Shown here: positions 12,101-24,125 of the stretch, piece after piece | Layout: the number at the start of each line of letters is the position of its first letter | How positions within the stretch are numbered: the stretch's first letter is position 1 | Source: Cyanophora paradoxa | Lineage: Eukaryota; Glaucocystophyceae; Cyanophorales; Cyanophoraceae | Assembly (NCBI GenBank): GCA_004431415.1 | Contig: QPMI01000658.1 | Location: 142,314-206,313 of the forward strand | Direction of reading: 5' to 3' | DNA length: 64,000 nucleotides | Translations under genes and position numbers: made by a program | Notes under the pieces: model-generated | Told to the model about the DNA's origin: nothing | Databases searched by the model: none | The model's input: only the letters and a program-made list of their open reading frames with translations

Positions 12101-15100
12101 GCTCTCCTTGCAATTGCAGTATGTGGTCGATGCCAGCTTCGAGGTACCCCCCTCTAGATTTCTGCGAGACAACTGTAGTGCGAGTAGATCTAGATCGATG
12201 TGCGACTGCTCTGTTCCCTCAGATTGGAGTCCAGGCGGGCGCCAAGTACGCTAATGGCAGGCTTGGCCCTGACGTCAGCTGGTGCGCGCTCCTCAGTTAC
12301 TCTTCACTCAAGATCCTCCGGATCCCGGCCCTGATATCGATGTCTTTCTTCGCAGGCTGGACAACAAAGCGCCCGTCGTCAAAGTAGCGAAGTCAGAGCT
12401 CTCCACTGAGCTGAGTGAGCGGCTTGCACACAATCTTTAGGCCGTTTGATCCGATATTCTTGGCGATCAGGCTTGGGGATCTTCTTTGTGTTCGAGCCGT
12501 CGATAGGGATCACGGCGGGCGCATACGGCGTGCAGGTCATCGGTGCGCGACAGCGGCCGCAGCTGTGCGGGCGCGCGGGGCCGCCGGGCCGATCGATCGA
12601 AGCGCTCACGAATTCGAACACTGTTCGAGCGCAGGCCTCTCAACTGGGGTGACCTTCCGGGCAGGATTCATCTGGACTCCGGTACTCGCTTTCATTTCCC
12701 TCTGGATCTATCCAGCTGCGCATTCGAATCTCTAGATCTAATACAGCATCTCCAGGTCAGTCCGGACTGCAAAGGAGCGAAGAACTTCCGCATATCTGCG
12801 TCGTGAGCACAGGCCTTTAATTTCGCATGCGATCTGAGAGCCCCTGATGGGACGCGCGCGCGCAGAGTTACTCCTTTCCTCGGAATGACCCTCCAGGTCC
12901 CCCCCCCCCCCCCCCCCCCTCTCCTTATGTATATAATTACGGCTTCCCTTCCAGGTCACCACCATTGTCAAGAGGCCATCCACGGTGCTAGCCGTGACAA
13001 GGACCGGCTGCCGGAGCTTCGATGCGTCCTGGACGCTGGACGGCGTTGCTGCTGTCGGCGGGGTCAACCTCAGGAGCATTGTTGTGCAGGTCAGACCCCA
13101 GCTCCGCGTTCCGAAGCCATTCGGCCATTGATGCGTGATCTCTGCATGCGCATGCGCAGGTGACCGCCGATTACGCTGCGGAAGCAGTGCCGACAGGACG
13201 GTACCCGCTGAAGACCGCCTACCAGCAGACCACCTCGCTGAAACGGCAAACGACGTTCGTCACCGACGGCGTCACCACCGGGGGCCGCCACATCTCGACG
13301 AACGTGTCCGGGCTCTTCCCGCCGACGTTCAAAGCGGCGGGCGCCGTCTCGTACACGTTCCGCGTCTGGGGCTACGCGGCCGTTGGATCCGGTCTCGTCT
13401 CGAACAGCGTCGCCATCCGTGACGCCGCGGAGCCGTGCGTCGCGGAGGTCGCAGAACTTCCGCATATCTGCGTCGTGAGCACAGGCCTTTAATTTCGCAT
13501 GCGATCTGAGAGCCCCTGATGGGACGCGCGCGCGCAGAGTTACTCCTTTCCTCGGAATGACCCTCCAGGTCCCCCCCCCCCCCCCCCTCTCCTTATGTAT
13601 ATAATTACGGCTTCCCTTCCAGGTCACCACCATTGTCAAGAGGCCATCCACGGTGCTAGCCGTGACAAGGACCGGCTGCCGGAGCTTCGATGCGTCCTGG
13701 ACGCTGGACGGCGTTGCTGCTGTCGGCGGGGTCAACCTCAGGAGCATTGTTGTGCAGGTCAGACCCCAGCTCCGCGTTCCGAAGCCATTCGGCCATTGAT
13801 GCGTGATCTCTGCATGCGCATGCGCAGGTGACCGCCGATTACGCTGCGGAAGCAGTGCCGACAGGACGGTACCCGCTGAAGACCGCCTACCAGCAGACCA
13901 CCTCGCTGAAACGGCAAACGACGTTCGTCACCGACGGCGTCACCACCTGGGGCCGCCACATCTCGACGAACGTGTCCGGGCTCTTCCCGCCGACGTTCAA
14001 AGCGGCGGGCGCCGTCTCGTACACGTTCCGCGTCTGGGGCTACGCGGCCGTTGGATCCGGTCTCGTCTCGAACAGCGTCGCCATCCGTGACGCCGCGGAG
14101 CCGTGCGTCGCGGAGGTCGCGCCCACTGCGACACCCTCGCCGAAGCCGACCGCCGTCGGCAACCCGGCGCCGACGCCGACGTCGACGCCGAAGCCCGCGG
14201 GGCCGGTCCCTACGTATACGCCCAGCTGCAGTTTGACGCCCAGCCCTACGCCGAGTTCGACGCCCAGCCCTTCGGCCACCCCGTTGCCCGCCAATCACCT
14301 CTTCGTCACAAAGAATCCAAGCGTAACCGGTACCAAGCCATCGAAGCGGGATGGGCAGGTGCGTTAAACTCTCCAGAGCAAGTTTTCGAGTTCCGCTTGC
14401 AAGCAATCCACGTCACAGGGCGTTGGAGTTACGTACAATGGAGCCGAAAGCCTCTTTGTTGTGGTACATTTATCTTCTTAGGTTCCTCCAAAACATTCGA
14501 TCCTCCAGGGAACATTCGATCCTCCAGGGAGGCGCCTGCTTGAAGGATTTTCCAAGTACGGATTATTCAACTCCAGAAGAAAGAGCTGCCGCAACCTGCT
14601 CCGGACAAGCTAGTGCATACTACCACAAACTGCGATTGGACGTCGGTAATTATAAGATAAGACGTGTTGAAGCGGTCGATTGCTGGCTTCGCTTATAAAT
14701 ACTGATATCGATAATTACATTTCTAATAATTACATTTCCTTCCCACAGTCCCTCCTGCGTGGGAGACGGTCAGCTTCCCCGCTGGTCTGGAGATCGAAGA
14801 AACGGTGAATATTCGCAAGCGCTAGCGCTGCGTCGTAGGGCGCGTTAGCGAGAATGGCCCCTGAATCGGTTGAAGAGGAGGTCAAGCGTAGTTTACGATG
14901 GCCAGCGATACATATACGCGCAAGGCGGTACGCGCTTGGCCGTGCTTCGAATTCGCTTAAGCTTTCACTGCCGATTAGCGTCGACGTACTAAGTTCGTTC
15001 ATGCTCAATGACAGGATACCATCCCGCGGACGGATCCCTCAAAAATTCTGTTCTACGTTTTGGTGCGCGAGCATTCGCAATCGCCGCAGGCTTAGGTCAC

Positions 15101-18100
15101 GAACGTTGAATGGCTTTACCCCCAGATCTTCAAACCCTTGCCGGGACCGCGGTGTGGACCAGCGCATCTGACCGCAAGAGAAACGCGCAATGCGCAGTGC
15201 GTAATCTAATGCATCTGCTTTGTTACGAAGCCACCGCGGATGATGACGACTCGCGCGTTGTTGTAGGGCTACCATGACGGCAAGATAGCTTTCACGGGCG
15301 GTCACGGCGGATCATTCAGGAACGGTGAGGCATAGCTTGAGCGCTTATATATTAAGCTTGCAATTGCATCCGCTGGACGCCAACGACTTCCGTTCGTTCC
15401 AGACCTGGCCCTGTTTGACACTACCGGCAACACGTGGTCGACGAAGTTTGCAGAGGCGGCCGACTCCGGTGCCATCGGAGAAGGGCGCATCTGCGCGATC
15501 CTCGGCGTTTGGCGGCGGGGACGCCAGCGTGTCCCTGACCGGAATGAGGTAGGTTCTAGATGCGAAGACCGACTCGCGTTTTCGCCGAATGGACCCAATT
15601 GAGAGACGGCTCAGATACGCCAACCTTTCGGGTTCCCCGACCGCTTGGACGAACCCCTACTCCGGCTCGCCGACTGTCCCGCCGTCCCGAATGTTTCCCT
15701 GGTTTGTTGTAAGATCCGAGCGACCATGCGGCTGTCGCCAATTTAATTTGATCATGGAGCTTAAGACTGGATCTAGAGAGATTATATTAAAACGTTTCGA
15801 GCGCAGGCACTGGGTGATGACGGTGAACTCGTACCCGATGTGGGTGCGGCCGGCCGCTTGTTTGTATCTTAACTAGCTTTCGGCCCCCGTTCTGAATTGA
15901 TCTCCGTTCACCTCATGATCAGGTCGTCGTCGGAGGGTTCGAAAAACAGTCGGGGCCGAAGTTCTACACTCGAACCGACGCTTGGGTATATCCGCATTCA
16001 AATTTGAGCGTCTTCATTAATCGGTATCGTACACACTGACAAATGCGGCAGGTTTTCAGGCCCCGTGCGTTTATCTTTTCGTAACTGCTCCGGACATCGA
16101 AATTAAAGTACGTCGCGATTTAGAGCTTTAAAGCTCACTGTCCTTCAGATTGTATGAACGTCTGTGGTTCAAGCGGGTGGCAGAAGCTGAACGTCAGCGG
16201 CGCGTTCCCGATGACAGCAGGTTCGAATTCGTCTAGGACGGCTCGCGATCGCCAGTCATTACCACCTGTACGCGAGCTCATTCGTCTCCTTCCCGCTTTG
16301 CAGAGGGCGCAGGGGGGTATTTCCCTTCCCTCAAACGCGCCTATCTGTTTGGAGGACGGACTCGGACTGCCGGGGGCAATTATTATGCCTACGAACTCGT
16401 CAACGATCTCTACCAGATTGACGTCTCAGGTGCAATGCGTGATTCTAGATCTATAGTGTAGCGACGTGCGCGAAAGCGGTCTAACCTCGCGGCAGTCTCC
16501 TCCGACTGTCCCTGCTCCCGGCGCCGGCTCACGGAACAAGACGACTCTATGCATACGGAATCCTCCGCCAAGGCCGGCCGCGCGCTGCTGCAGGACGGCG
16601 GTTTGTTGAGCGCGTTAAAGAATTTATCGTCCTTGATGCTGGGCGCAGAGCCGGACCCGAGCTTCGTGACGACGGAGAACCCCGTCGACATGCGGCTTGC
16701 GGCGGCCGCGAACGCGACCAGCGGGCCAGAGGACCCGACCGCGCTCCTCAGCGCCGACGCGGAGCGCTACGACACCAGGTGGACCATGGACCGGCAGGCG
16801 ACGCTCGCCGCGCTCGACCCGCAGGCCCGCAAGTCCTCGAAGCCCTGTCCGGTACTTTTAGCTTTGAATTCTTTGCAAATTCGAGCGCTGTACATGTCCG
16901 AGCGATCTCTCACGCAAAACGTTCATCAGCGATGCGCGAGGCGCAAATCATGGCGTTTGCCCAGCTGCGTCCTGCGGAGTCGGCACAGGGCGCGCGCTCG
17001 TACAACGGCGAAAACGGGACCACCGCAATCGTCATCGACCGAAGTGCGCGGGGGCGGTTTAAAAAAACTTTGGAGGCTTTGAGAACCGCCGGTCGCTGAC
17101 AAGGATCGGACCTCAGGTGTCGGGAGCTGCCCGCCTGACCGCAAATTCGCGGGCGCGCTGGGAAGGACCAAGCTGCCCACGCTAGCGACCTGCCTAGCTG
17201 GAGCTGCCCCCAACCAGCCGAGCGCGACCGCCGATTTCGACGTTGCGGTCTGCTCCATTGTCGTCCCCGTGGCAAACGCAGTGCAGGTGCCTCATCCTCA
17301 AGTTTACTCCCCGTTCGCGCTGCCGGACTGCTGATTCTCGTACAAACAGGTGTCGCTTCCAATTACGAAGTCGGGGCTCTACCGGTTCCGGGCGCACGAC
17401 GAGACCGCCAACTCCCCGACGTCACTCGCCATCGATCTCCGCAGCGATGGGTCGTGCGCCCCAATCGCCTGCAGCAGGCCGTCCCGGGTGCGGTTTGTCG
17501 TTCGGGGATGCGTTTTTCGACGCAATTTAGCAAGCCTTTCCCTCAGGCGACGCGACCGAGCTCTGGGCGCTGCTGTACGAGAACAGCACGGTGAACGTCA
17601 ACGTCGCGGCCGTGGCCAGCGGCGCCGCCGGCGCCAACGCGAGCTGCCCGCCGTCGGACGCCGCCGTGCTCGACGTTTCGTTCGAGGTGCCCGACGACCT
17701 TTTCCTTTTGACTTTTCAAATTATCAACAGTTGAATAATAACAACCTAATATAAAGCCATGCATATCTTGACTTCACTTGGCTTTACAATAGGCGCCCTA
17801 CGACGAGCGCGTCTTCGTCGACGCGTCGCTCGCGGAGGAGGGGCTGGGCCCCGACGAGGCCCTGCGCGACCCCGACACCCTCGACCTGTACTTCGTCGAC
17901 GTCAACGCCGCGCTCCGCTACGCCTACGGCAGGACCGGCGCTGCGGACGCGGGCCACCCGCTCCAGGTGCGAGCGAACGTAGCGACGCTCGAATTCGATT
18001 TCGCGCGCTGACGATCGCGACGCCGCCTCGTCGCGAGCAGATTGGCATCTTCTTGAAGCCGGGCATGTACTATCAGAGCGTCAACGCCTCGTGGGACCTT

Positions 18101-21100
18101 CCCGCTGTGTCCTTTGCCGCCGGTGCACGCATCTGGGTGCGCTCAGGATTGCCGCGCGCGGTCGCAGGAAAAGTATCCCTGGCGTCTAATTATATAATGC
18201 TTCCATCAGATACGATCCCTCAGCGGGCTTCGCCAGGGGACCAATTCCGCGTACGCGTGATCTCTCACGTCATGCTGCATGTTTGAAGTGGTTCTGATTT
18301 TCGCCATTTCGTTTGCAGGGAGGACACTATTCTGACGTGCGGCGGCATGGGCCACGCGATCTCCCTCTCGCACGCCTCGCCCTCGTCTCGTTCCTCGGCG
18401 TTAGCATCGCCAAGTGCGGCGCGGTGGAGAGCTCCACCCGAGTGGACGCGAGCCGCTCCGGCGCCGCGGTCTCCGTTGTCGGGCTCAAGGACATCGTGTT
18501 CAGGGTACTCGGCCTCTGCCATCTCCGAGCGCGAGCGCGGGCGGCTGATCCCGTTCGCAGAACATCATCTTTGCACGCAACGGCAACCAGAACGCAAGCG
18601 CAGATGGCCGTGGTGGCGCTGTGGCGCTCTTCGCTGGAGCGTCGGCGGCCTTCGAGAACTGCATTTTCGTGCAGGTGCCGGCACCCGCGGCTAATAACAA
18701 ACTATGATCTCCGCTCGTTTGCGCTGACAACGACGCAGAACGACGCGCGCCGAGGCGGCGGCGCCGTTGCCGTCCTCGACGGCAGCGAGGCACGGTTCGA
18801 GGGCTGCGTCTTCTCGAGCAACTCGGCCCCGATCGGCGGCGCCGTTCTGGTGTCCGGCGCCGCGCGGCGTCCTTCCTGCGGACGGGTTTCCAGGTGCGCA
18901 ACGCGATCTTGCGGAGGGAGCTGGCCTGGGGCGATTCCGCGCGCGCGTGCCTCCGCAGAGGAACGCGGCGGTCCCTCCGCCGGAGATGGAGGACGACACC
19001 ATTTCCGCCTCGATCGCGATGACGAGCCCGCGGCGGTCGAGAAGTGGCTCGGCGGGGCCGTGGCAGTGCAATCCGCGACGGAGGCAGTGCGGTTCGACGT
19101 CGCAATCTTTGAGGGCAACGCCGCGCACTTCGGCACGGCCATCTCGGCCGCGAGCCGCGTCGTCGTCACGCGCTCTCAAGTGTCGGGCTCGAACGGAGGG
19201 GCCGTGTGGGTCCGGTCGACCGAGGCGCGCCTCGAGCTCACGGCATTCTCCGGGAACGAGAACGTCATGCCGCTGGCCGCCGGAGCCGTTGCCTGCAGCG
19301 GCGCGGGAGCTTCCCTCTCCGTCTTCGCTTCGACCTTCGACGACAACTGGGGGTGTACGGCGGCGCGGCTCGGGTCTTCGACGGGTGCCGCGCAAACACT
19401 TCGCTCTCCGCGTTCTCGCGTGCGCCCCGGCCCGCCGCTTCTGCTCGCCACAGCCCCTCCATTCCGAATCCCTTTTAATATCCGACCAGGCAACGTGGCG
19501 CTGGCGGGGTCCGGGGGCGCCGTGATGGTGGGTCAGGCGGCGGACCCAGGCTCTGCAGTGGCGTCGACCTGGGCATCCTTCGACCAGGTCGAGTTCCGCG
19601 AGAACGTCGCCGGGTTCCAGGACGAAGGGCAGGCGGCGGAATTCGAGGCCGACCCGACGCTCGGCTCCGGTGGCGCGCTAGCCCTCCTCGCCCCGCTCGA
19701 CGGGGCCGTGCCCATCTCCGGCTGCCTCTTCGCAAAGAACCGCGCGGCGCTGGGCGGCGGCCTCTTCGCCAATGCGTCCGTGCGCATCGACGGCGACACG
19801 ATCTTCTTCTCGAACGAGGCGGGCTTCCCGTGGTTCGACGCGCACGCCCAGCGCGAGGTCCAGATCGGCGGCGGCGCGCTCCTCGCATTCGCGGCCGCGC
19901 CGAACCACGTCGGGGGCGCGCTTTTCGCGCTGAACAAGGCACACGGCGCCTTCGGCGGAGGCCTCGCGATGCTCGGGGGGTCGCTGGAGATCCGCGGTCC
20001 GCGCTTCCTGTCGAACGCAGTGCTCGGGCCCGACAGCCAGGGCGGCGGTGCGCGCGCGCGCCCTCCGCGCCACCCTGCGCTGCCAATTTCGCACTGAGAA
20101 GTGCTTTCGCGCTGCCCAGGTATTTTCGCGCAAAACACGATCTTCCTGGGCGACCCGAGGTTTGTCGCCGCAGGCAACTCAGCCGAGGGAACTGTGCGTG
20201 CTCCCCAAATTGAGACCAGACTCCGAACCCGTCCCAACCTCGAACTCGCGCAGTTCCAGAACGTGTACCTGCTCGGATCCGGAGGCAGCTCGGGCGCCGC
20301 GAACGGGACGGCCTCGGGCGCGGCGGGCGTCGTCAAGTCGTGCGCGTCCTGCTCGGCGTGCCAGGCCTGCGAGCCCGCCACCGGCCGCTGCAAATTCCCC
20401 GCGGACTTCGGTGCGACGCAAACCGCAAACCGCAACAAACCGCTGCTTATCAAATACCAATTAAAATGAAAATACGCAGAGGCGTGGTGCGAGGCGATCG
20501 GCGGGTGCAGCCCCGAGACGTGCCCGTTCGTCTCCGCCGGCACCGCGCGGTTCGACGAGACCGACGGGCTCCGCTCCATCCGCGTAGAGCTGGACGCTGG
20601 CCCGGGCGCCGGCGCCGGCGCCGGCGCCGCCTCTGCCAACGTCAACGGCTCATGCGCCTCCTTCTTCGTCCCGGACACCCTCCGCATCCTCGGCGAAGGC
20701 GCTTATAACCTCTTTCTTATATTTTTACAGCGCACTATAACACATTCTATAGTTCTAATAAAAAAGCTGTTAAGAAAAAATACTATACTACCGCTGAACG
20801 CTGACCGTCGACGTCGCGGACATGCGCAGGAGCGTCGTGCGCGCTGGGCTCGAGCTCGGGCGGCGCTCGCAATCGGCGGAAGGCGCTGCAGTCGACCGGC
20901 ACCGGCGAGCTGATCGTGCGGCTGGGCGGCGCTTTCTCGGTCGAGCCCGGGGCCGTCCTCGGGCTCCAGCTGGACCTCCTCCCGCAGCGCTTCCGCTCCG
21001 TCTCCAACTCCGCCGTCGTCGAGATCGAGCAGGTGCGGCGACCCTATAATTACTTCAACGCGTGGCGCGCAAGCTGATCACGCGCCCCCGACGCCCTCAG

Positions 21101-21469
21101 ACGTCGATCCCCGTCGAGCAGCTCAAGTCTCAGCTGGCGTGGACGAACCGCACCCTCGCGGCGGAGCTGGGGCAGCGCTCCGGATTCGCCGCCTTTCAGA
21201 CCGGCCCGACGCCCGCCGACGCGTCTTCGTCCACGATCTCGCCCGGAGCGATCGTCGCCATCGCGCTCGGCAGCGCTGCGGCGGTGCTCGCCGTGGTCTG
21301 GGGCGTCCTGGCCTGGCGGCGCCTCTCCGGATATCGATCCGGACCCCGCCGCCCAGAGCTCGATCGGGATCGCGAACAGCGGCCGAACGCGGACGTCGTC
21401 CTCGTGCTCGGGGAGACTCGCGATCAGAGCAGGAGGCCGCCCGCGGGCACCGCCACTTTTTTTGTTTGA
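9108..21469 (+). CDS. Giant kelch / parallel-beta-helix single-pass membrane protein
   Basis: The ATG at 9108 opens a signal peptide (core ALLLKSVLLLVAFAAAAVAA). Phased exons in the 5' half: 9108-9279, 9351-9533, 9611-9722, 9839-9862, 9944-10297, 10373-10443, 10661-10731, 10798-10923, 10991-11159, 11232-11314, 11384-11584, 11618-11734, 11816-11844, about 12014-12055, 12120-12143, 12223-12281, 12356-12414, 12471-12542, 12635-12681, 12756-12802, 12866-12896, 12955-13089, 13160 onward, 13828-14358, 14419-14463, 14528-14645, 14749-14804, 14849-14927 and 15015-15062. The last link (44-nt intron 14805-14848) joins the stalk half in phase to the first kelch blade, so I treat it as one gene. Kelch lies at about 14.85-16.43 kb, beta-helix at 18.3-20.05 kb, a Cys patch at 20.33-20.42 kb, a transmembrane helix at 21230-21313 and the stop at 21467. 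An extracellular recognition or adhesion role is inferred. Exons near 11.6 and 11.9-12.0 kb are uncertain, and one-base losses (about 16835, 17485, 18387, 18862, 19031, 19352) break the frame in the duplicated half. Confidence 0.6.
10661..11159 (+). other. Amphipathic Ala/Val/Lys repeat segment of the giant protein
   Basis: Three consecutive exons encode repeated Val/Ala/Lys/Thr-rich helices, for example VVSVTKTVASVAVKSVV, KASEGVRTAADAGKKVV and DTAVKLSDKAANAITTTL. The pattern resembles the approximately 11-residue amphipathic helices of LEA-type or apolipoprotein/perilipin-like surface-binding segments. The family is not assigned. Confidence 0.5.
12781..14120 (+). repeat. Tandem duplication of a 0.67-kb exon group
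   Basis: Bases 12781-13452 and 13453-14120 are near-identical direct copies. They differ mainly in a poly-C run (about 20 versus 16) and one substitution (GGGGG versus TGGGG near 13280/13948). Each copy contains the end of one exon plus three further exons. At the junction the long exon of copy 1 runs into the fragment that starts copy 2, in a different reading frame. Confidence 0.9.
14121..14358 (+). other. Pro/Thr/Ser-rich extracellular stalk
   Basis: The exon end encodes a low-complexity stretch of PTATPSPKPT and PSPTPSSTPSPSATP type, about 60 residues. Such stretches are typical O-glycosylated or hydroxyproline-type spacers in algal and protist surface proteins. It sits between the duplicated exon group and the kelch half. 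Confidence 0.75.
14849..16438 (+). other. Kelch-repeat domain of the giant protein
   Basis: Successive exons give kelch blades with the diagnostic double Gly followed by an aromatic/Asp strand and Trp: VVYDGQRYIYAQG|GYHPADG with LRFDLQTLAGTAVWT (14849-15196), GYHDGKIAFTGGHGG with LALFDTTGNTWSTKF (15267 to about 15548), a W-containing strand ending PPSRMFPW (about 15610-15700), VVVGGFEKQSG with TRTDAWVYP (about 15922-16000), and AYLFGGRTRTAGG with YELVNDLYQIDVS (16303-16431). At least five blades are visible. Kelch domains fold as beta-propellers; no catalytic residues of galactose oxidase were identified. Confidence 0.75.
18320..20043 (+). other. Right-handed parallel beta-helix (pectate-lyase-like) section
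   Basis: Exons encode many rungs of the pattern GGAV.....a.F..C.F..N.A, for example NGNQNASADGRGGAVALF, ARFEGCVFSSNSAPIGGAV, ALGGGLFANASVRIDGDTIF and VGGALFALNKAHGAFGGGL. This resembles the polymorphic-membrane-protein/adhesin type of parallel beta-helix. Such sections are usually non-enzymatic recognition or scaffold modules. Copy A has one-base losses at about 18387, 18862, 19031 and 19352 compared with copy B. Confidence 0.7.
20326..20420 (+). other. Cys-rich patch
   Basis: The exon encodes VVKSCASCSACQACEPATG followed by RCKFPADF: six Cys in about 20 residues, like a TNFR/EGF-type or keratin-like module. It is followed by an exon (about 20478-20700) with further Cys pairs and a Gly/Ala run (GAGAGAGAA). 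Confidence 0.6.
21230..21313 (+). other. Transmembrane helix and basic cytoplasmic tail
   Basis: The last exon encodes an uncharged stretch with the core AIVAIALGSAAAVLAVVWG, followed by LAWRRLSGYRSG and about 45 polar, basic residues to the stop at 21467-21469. The arrangement predicts a type I single-pass membrane protein with a short cytoplasmic tail. Confidence 0.7.
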
Positions 21470-22779
21470 GATTGCAGATAAATTTTTGAGGCGTCCACAG
21501 CAAGCCCTCTTTCCTAGAAGCTTGAAGCCTTCACCTTGCATTTTTTTCCTAGGCCTTTTTCTGTCATTAAAAGCCTCGACCTTTTTTCCATTTTTTTCCA
21601 GTTCTTTTCCAGCTATATGCCAGGCTGGGCCCCGCTGGGCCCCGCCCCGCGGAATGCGCCGGCGCTTCGTGGACTCGCGAAGCGACGCACCTCGCATATT
21701 CGCGAAGCGACGCACCTCGGTAGTTCTTTAACTTGCATGCGACTCGAGGCTCGAGCTCGCTAGCGATTTCTATCGCGAATCGATTCGCGACCCGCGGCCG
21801 CGTGCCGAGCTCCAGCCTCCAGCTGCAGCCTGCAGGCTGCAGCCCTCAGCCTGCGCATGCAGGCTGCAGCCCGCGGCCTGCAGCTGCAGACTGCAGTCAA
21901 CGTTAACGCCGCAGCGGCGCCGGCTGAGTGATCATGAGTTGACAGTGACTCAGTGACTCGCAATCGCGACGCGCGCGCGACGCGCGTCCGACGGTCGCAA
22001 CGGATGAGCTGTCCGAGGGTAGTGCAACTTCCAAAAAAAAAGAAAACTTATGAGCTGTCGGGCAACTTCCAAAACAAACGAATGCGATATTGTTTTTTTC
22101 CTTCACTCGAACTCGGATGACGTTGCTCTAGATCTTAGCAGGTTGGATCCTAGCAGTGGCTAGCACGTCGACAGTGACTCGACAGTGAGTCGACACTGCA
22201 GCTGCTCGCGAAAAAACGTCGGTCCCTACAACTCGCGATCGGTTTTTTCGCGAGCAGTGCGAGGTAGGCTCTTAGCAGGGTGGATCCTAGCACGGACCCG
22301 ATCGAGTCCACTGCCGGACCACCGGCGTACCGGGTACTGGATCCGGACCAGGCAGCGCATCACGGCGATCACGCTGCGCATGCCGCCAGTGCTACTCAGT
22401 GACTAGTACAGTAGTATGCCCGGCGCACTGCATGCGGCATGCGCACGTGCACGGGCCCCTAAAGCCTAGTAGCTAGCCAGTACTACGGCACCGGTACCGG
22501 GGTAGTAGGACTCTAGCCTACCGCGGGGCCGGTACCGGTAGGACTCCGTACTACGTATATACGTTAGGGGCCTTGCCAGGCTTGCGCTAGGGCCAAGTAC
22601 AACTAGTAGTTCAACGGTTGCAGCCAAGGTGCAGGTGGGCTCGAGCTCCCGGGTCCTTGACAGTGTTGACACGGCGTGCGAGTGACGGCGCGGGGTGTGG
22701 CGCAGGCGCGTGCGTGATTACACGATCTCGAGCGCTTCTTATTCTTTCTTCAAGGACTAGACCACGTATCTTGGCGAAG
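21470..22779. other. Intergenic, palindrome-rich
   Basis: No gene seen. The interval holds T-rich tracts (21577-21610), a CTGCAG/GCAGGCTGCAG palindrome cluster (21812-21898), GACTCAGTGAC-type repeats and paired TAGCAGG(T/G)TGGATCCTAGCA repeats (about 22136 and 22273). Confidence 0.6.
22202..22257. repeat. Long hairpin with A6/T6 arms
   Basis: CTGCTCGCGAAAAAACG (22202-22218) pairs with CGGTTTTTTCGCGAGCAG (22240-22257), leaving a loop of about 21 bases. The same hairpin is in copy B at about 36056-36111. Confidence 0.7.
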
Positions 22780-23695
22780 ATGGTGTTCTCGCCTTTAATG
22801 TATTTCAACAACTCCTCGACCGGTCCGTGCGATTTCTCAAGAGCGTGCCGCGCATGCAGCATGTACAGTGCCCGCCGCGCAGGCGCACGCAATTGACAAT
22901 GCGCATGCAGACTACGCCTGCTTCAAGACGTCCGACTGCAGCGGCAGTGGGAACGGCTACTCGGGGAAAACCTATGACAAGATCAATGCAGCTGCCGAGT
23001 GCTGGGCCGGAGGGGCTACCTACGTAAAGTGGGGCCCCGACTCGAACTCGAACACGATTTGTAAGAGCGTGACCGACTCGGACTTCAAAGCCGGTGCGAA
23101 AATCTGGTTTCGCATGATCATGTCTAGATCTGCCTGCGCATATGCATGCGCACTGACTTCGCAAAGGCTTTAAATGTTATTCTGGGAGCACCTGCTCGGA
23201 AAGCACTCTGCAAGCTGATTTCACAAGCGGAAGCTACCTCCTTGACTATGCTAGCACAATGTGCAACCTTTACGGGCAGTACTGCAACTCCTTCAAATTC
23301 AATGGCGTGTGCATCCAAAAGAAAACGACGAATTGCAGCTCCAATTGCTCATATAGGACGACGACGACGAAACTCGACGACGATACTCAGGTGCACCCCT
23401 CGAAAAATAAATTAAATTAAACCTGCATGAATTGAGACGTGGCCTGGAAATCTAACCGACGAGCTTGCTATATATGCCATCGGCAGGTCGTGGGTGGTGA
23501 GGATCCGGAGGAGGCCGAGATGGATGCTGCGGAGATCGAGGTGGAGGCGGAAGCGGAGGCCGCGGTGCGCCCTCTCCCGCGGCTGACTCCTCAGACTCGA
23601 TCGCGAGCTCGCCGCGACAATCGCAATCTGAGGCGCCGCGACAGATGCTTGCAATTGCGGACGCTGAGGGCGCCGACTTCGACGCCTGCGCGTGA
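22780..23695 (+). CDS. Small Cys-rich protein, unknown family
   Basis: Five exons fit in phase: 22780-22867, 22911-23093, 23167-23390, 23487-23496 and 23595-23695. They give a product of about 200 residues with many Cys (SRACRACSMY, YACFKTSDCSGSG, STCSESTLQ, STMCNLYGQYCNSF, TNCSSNCSYR) and an acidic-to-Ser-rich tail ending ADAEGADFDACA. The Cys spacing suggests a disulfide-bonded extracellular domain, but there is no obvious signal peptide at the ATG used, so a further upstream exon is possible. It lies about 1.3 kb downstream of the giant gene on the same strand. I do not recognise the family. Confidence 0.5.
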
Positions 23696-24125
23696 TAAAT
23701 ACGCATACCGTAGTACCGCAAACTCCAGCAGCCGAGGCGTGACAAGACTATAGCTAGCACTCTCTCTGAGATTCTCCTTTACCCGTGCACGTGCCGCAGT
23801 GCAGCTTACTTGATTGTATCGTGCTAATGGCTCAGACGGCATGATCATGATCGTGAGACTTCGATTTCGGATGGTTTGTGACCGTTGAACAGATGCACGC
23901 GTATGCATGCACAACTTGGCAAGGTCATCGATTTTTTTTGCAAAAGCCCAACCGGGCAATGTTCGTATTAAAATGACAACAACAGCCTCCCCGTCGGCGG
24001 CATCGAACTGGGGGGGCACCTTATCTTGCTCTAAGGCTCTGCTACCATGCTACCACAACTTAGCTAGCAACGTGTTGAGCTGGAGCGGGGAGGTCCTAAG
24101 GGTGCTGTCGTCCGTGGCCCTGTGG

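Noticed and set aside
19533-20683. 384-residue minus-strand open frame in copy A (19533-20687) and its twin at 33164-34318
   Set aside because: It is antisense to the beta-helix and Cys exons and crosses their introns; the sense strand has repeat structure and splice signals.
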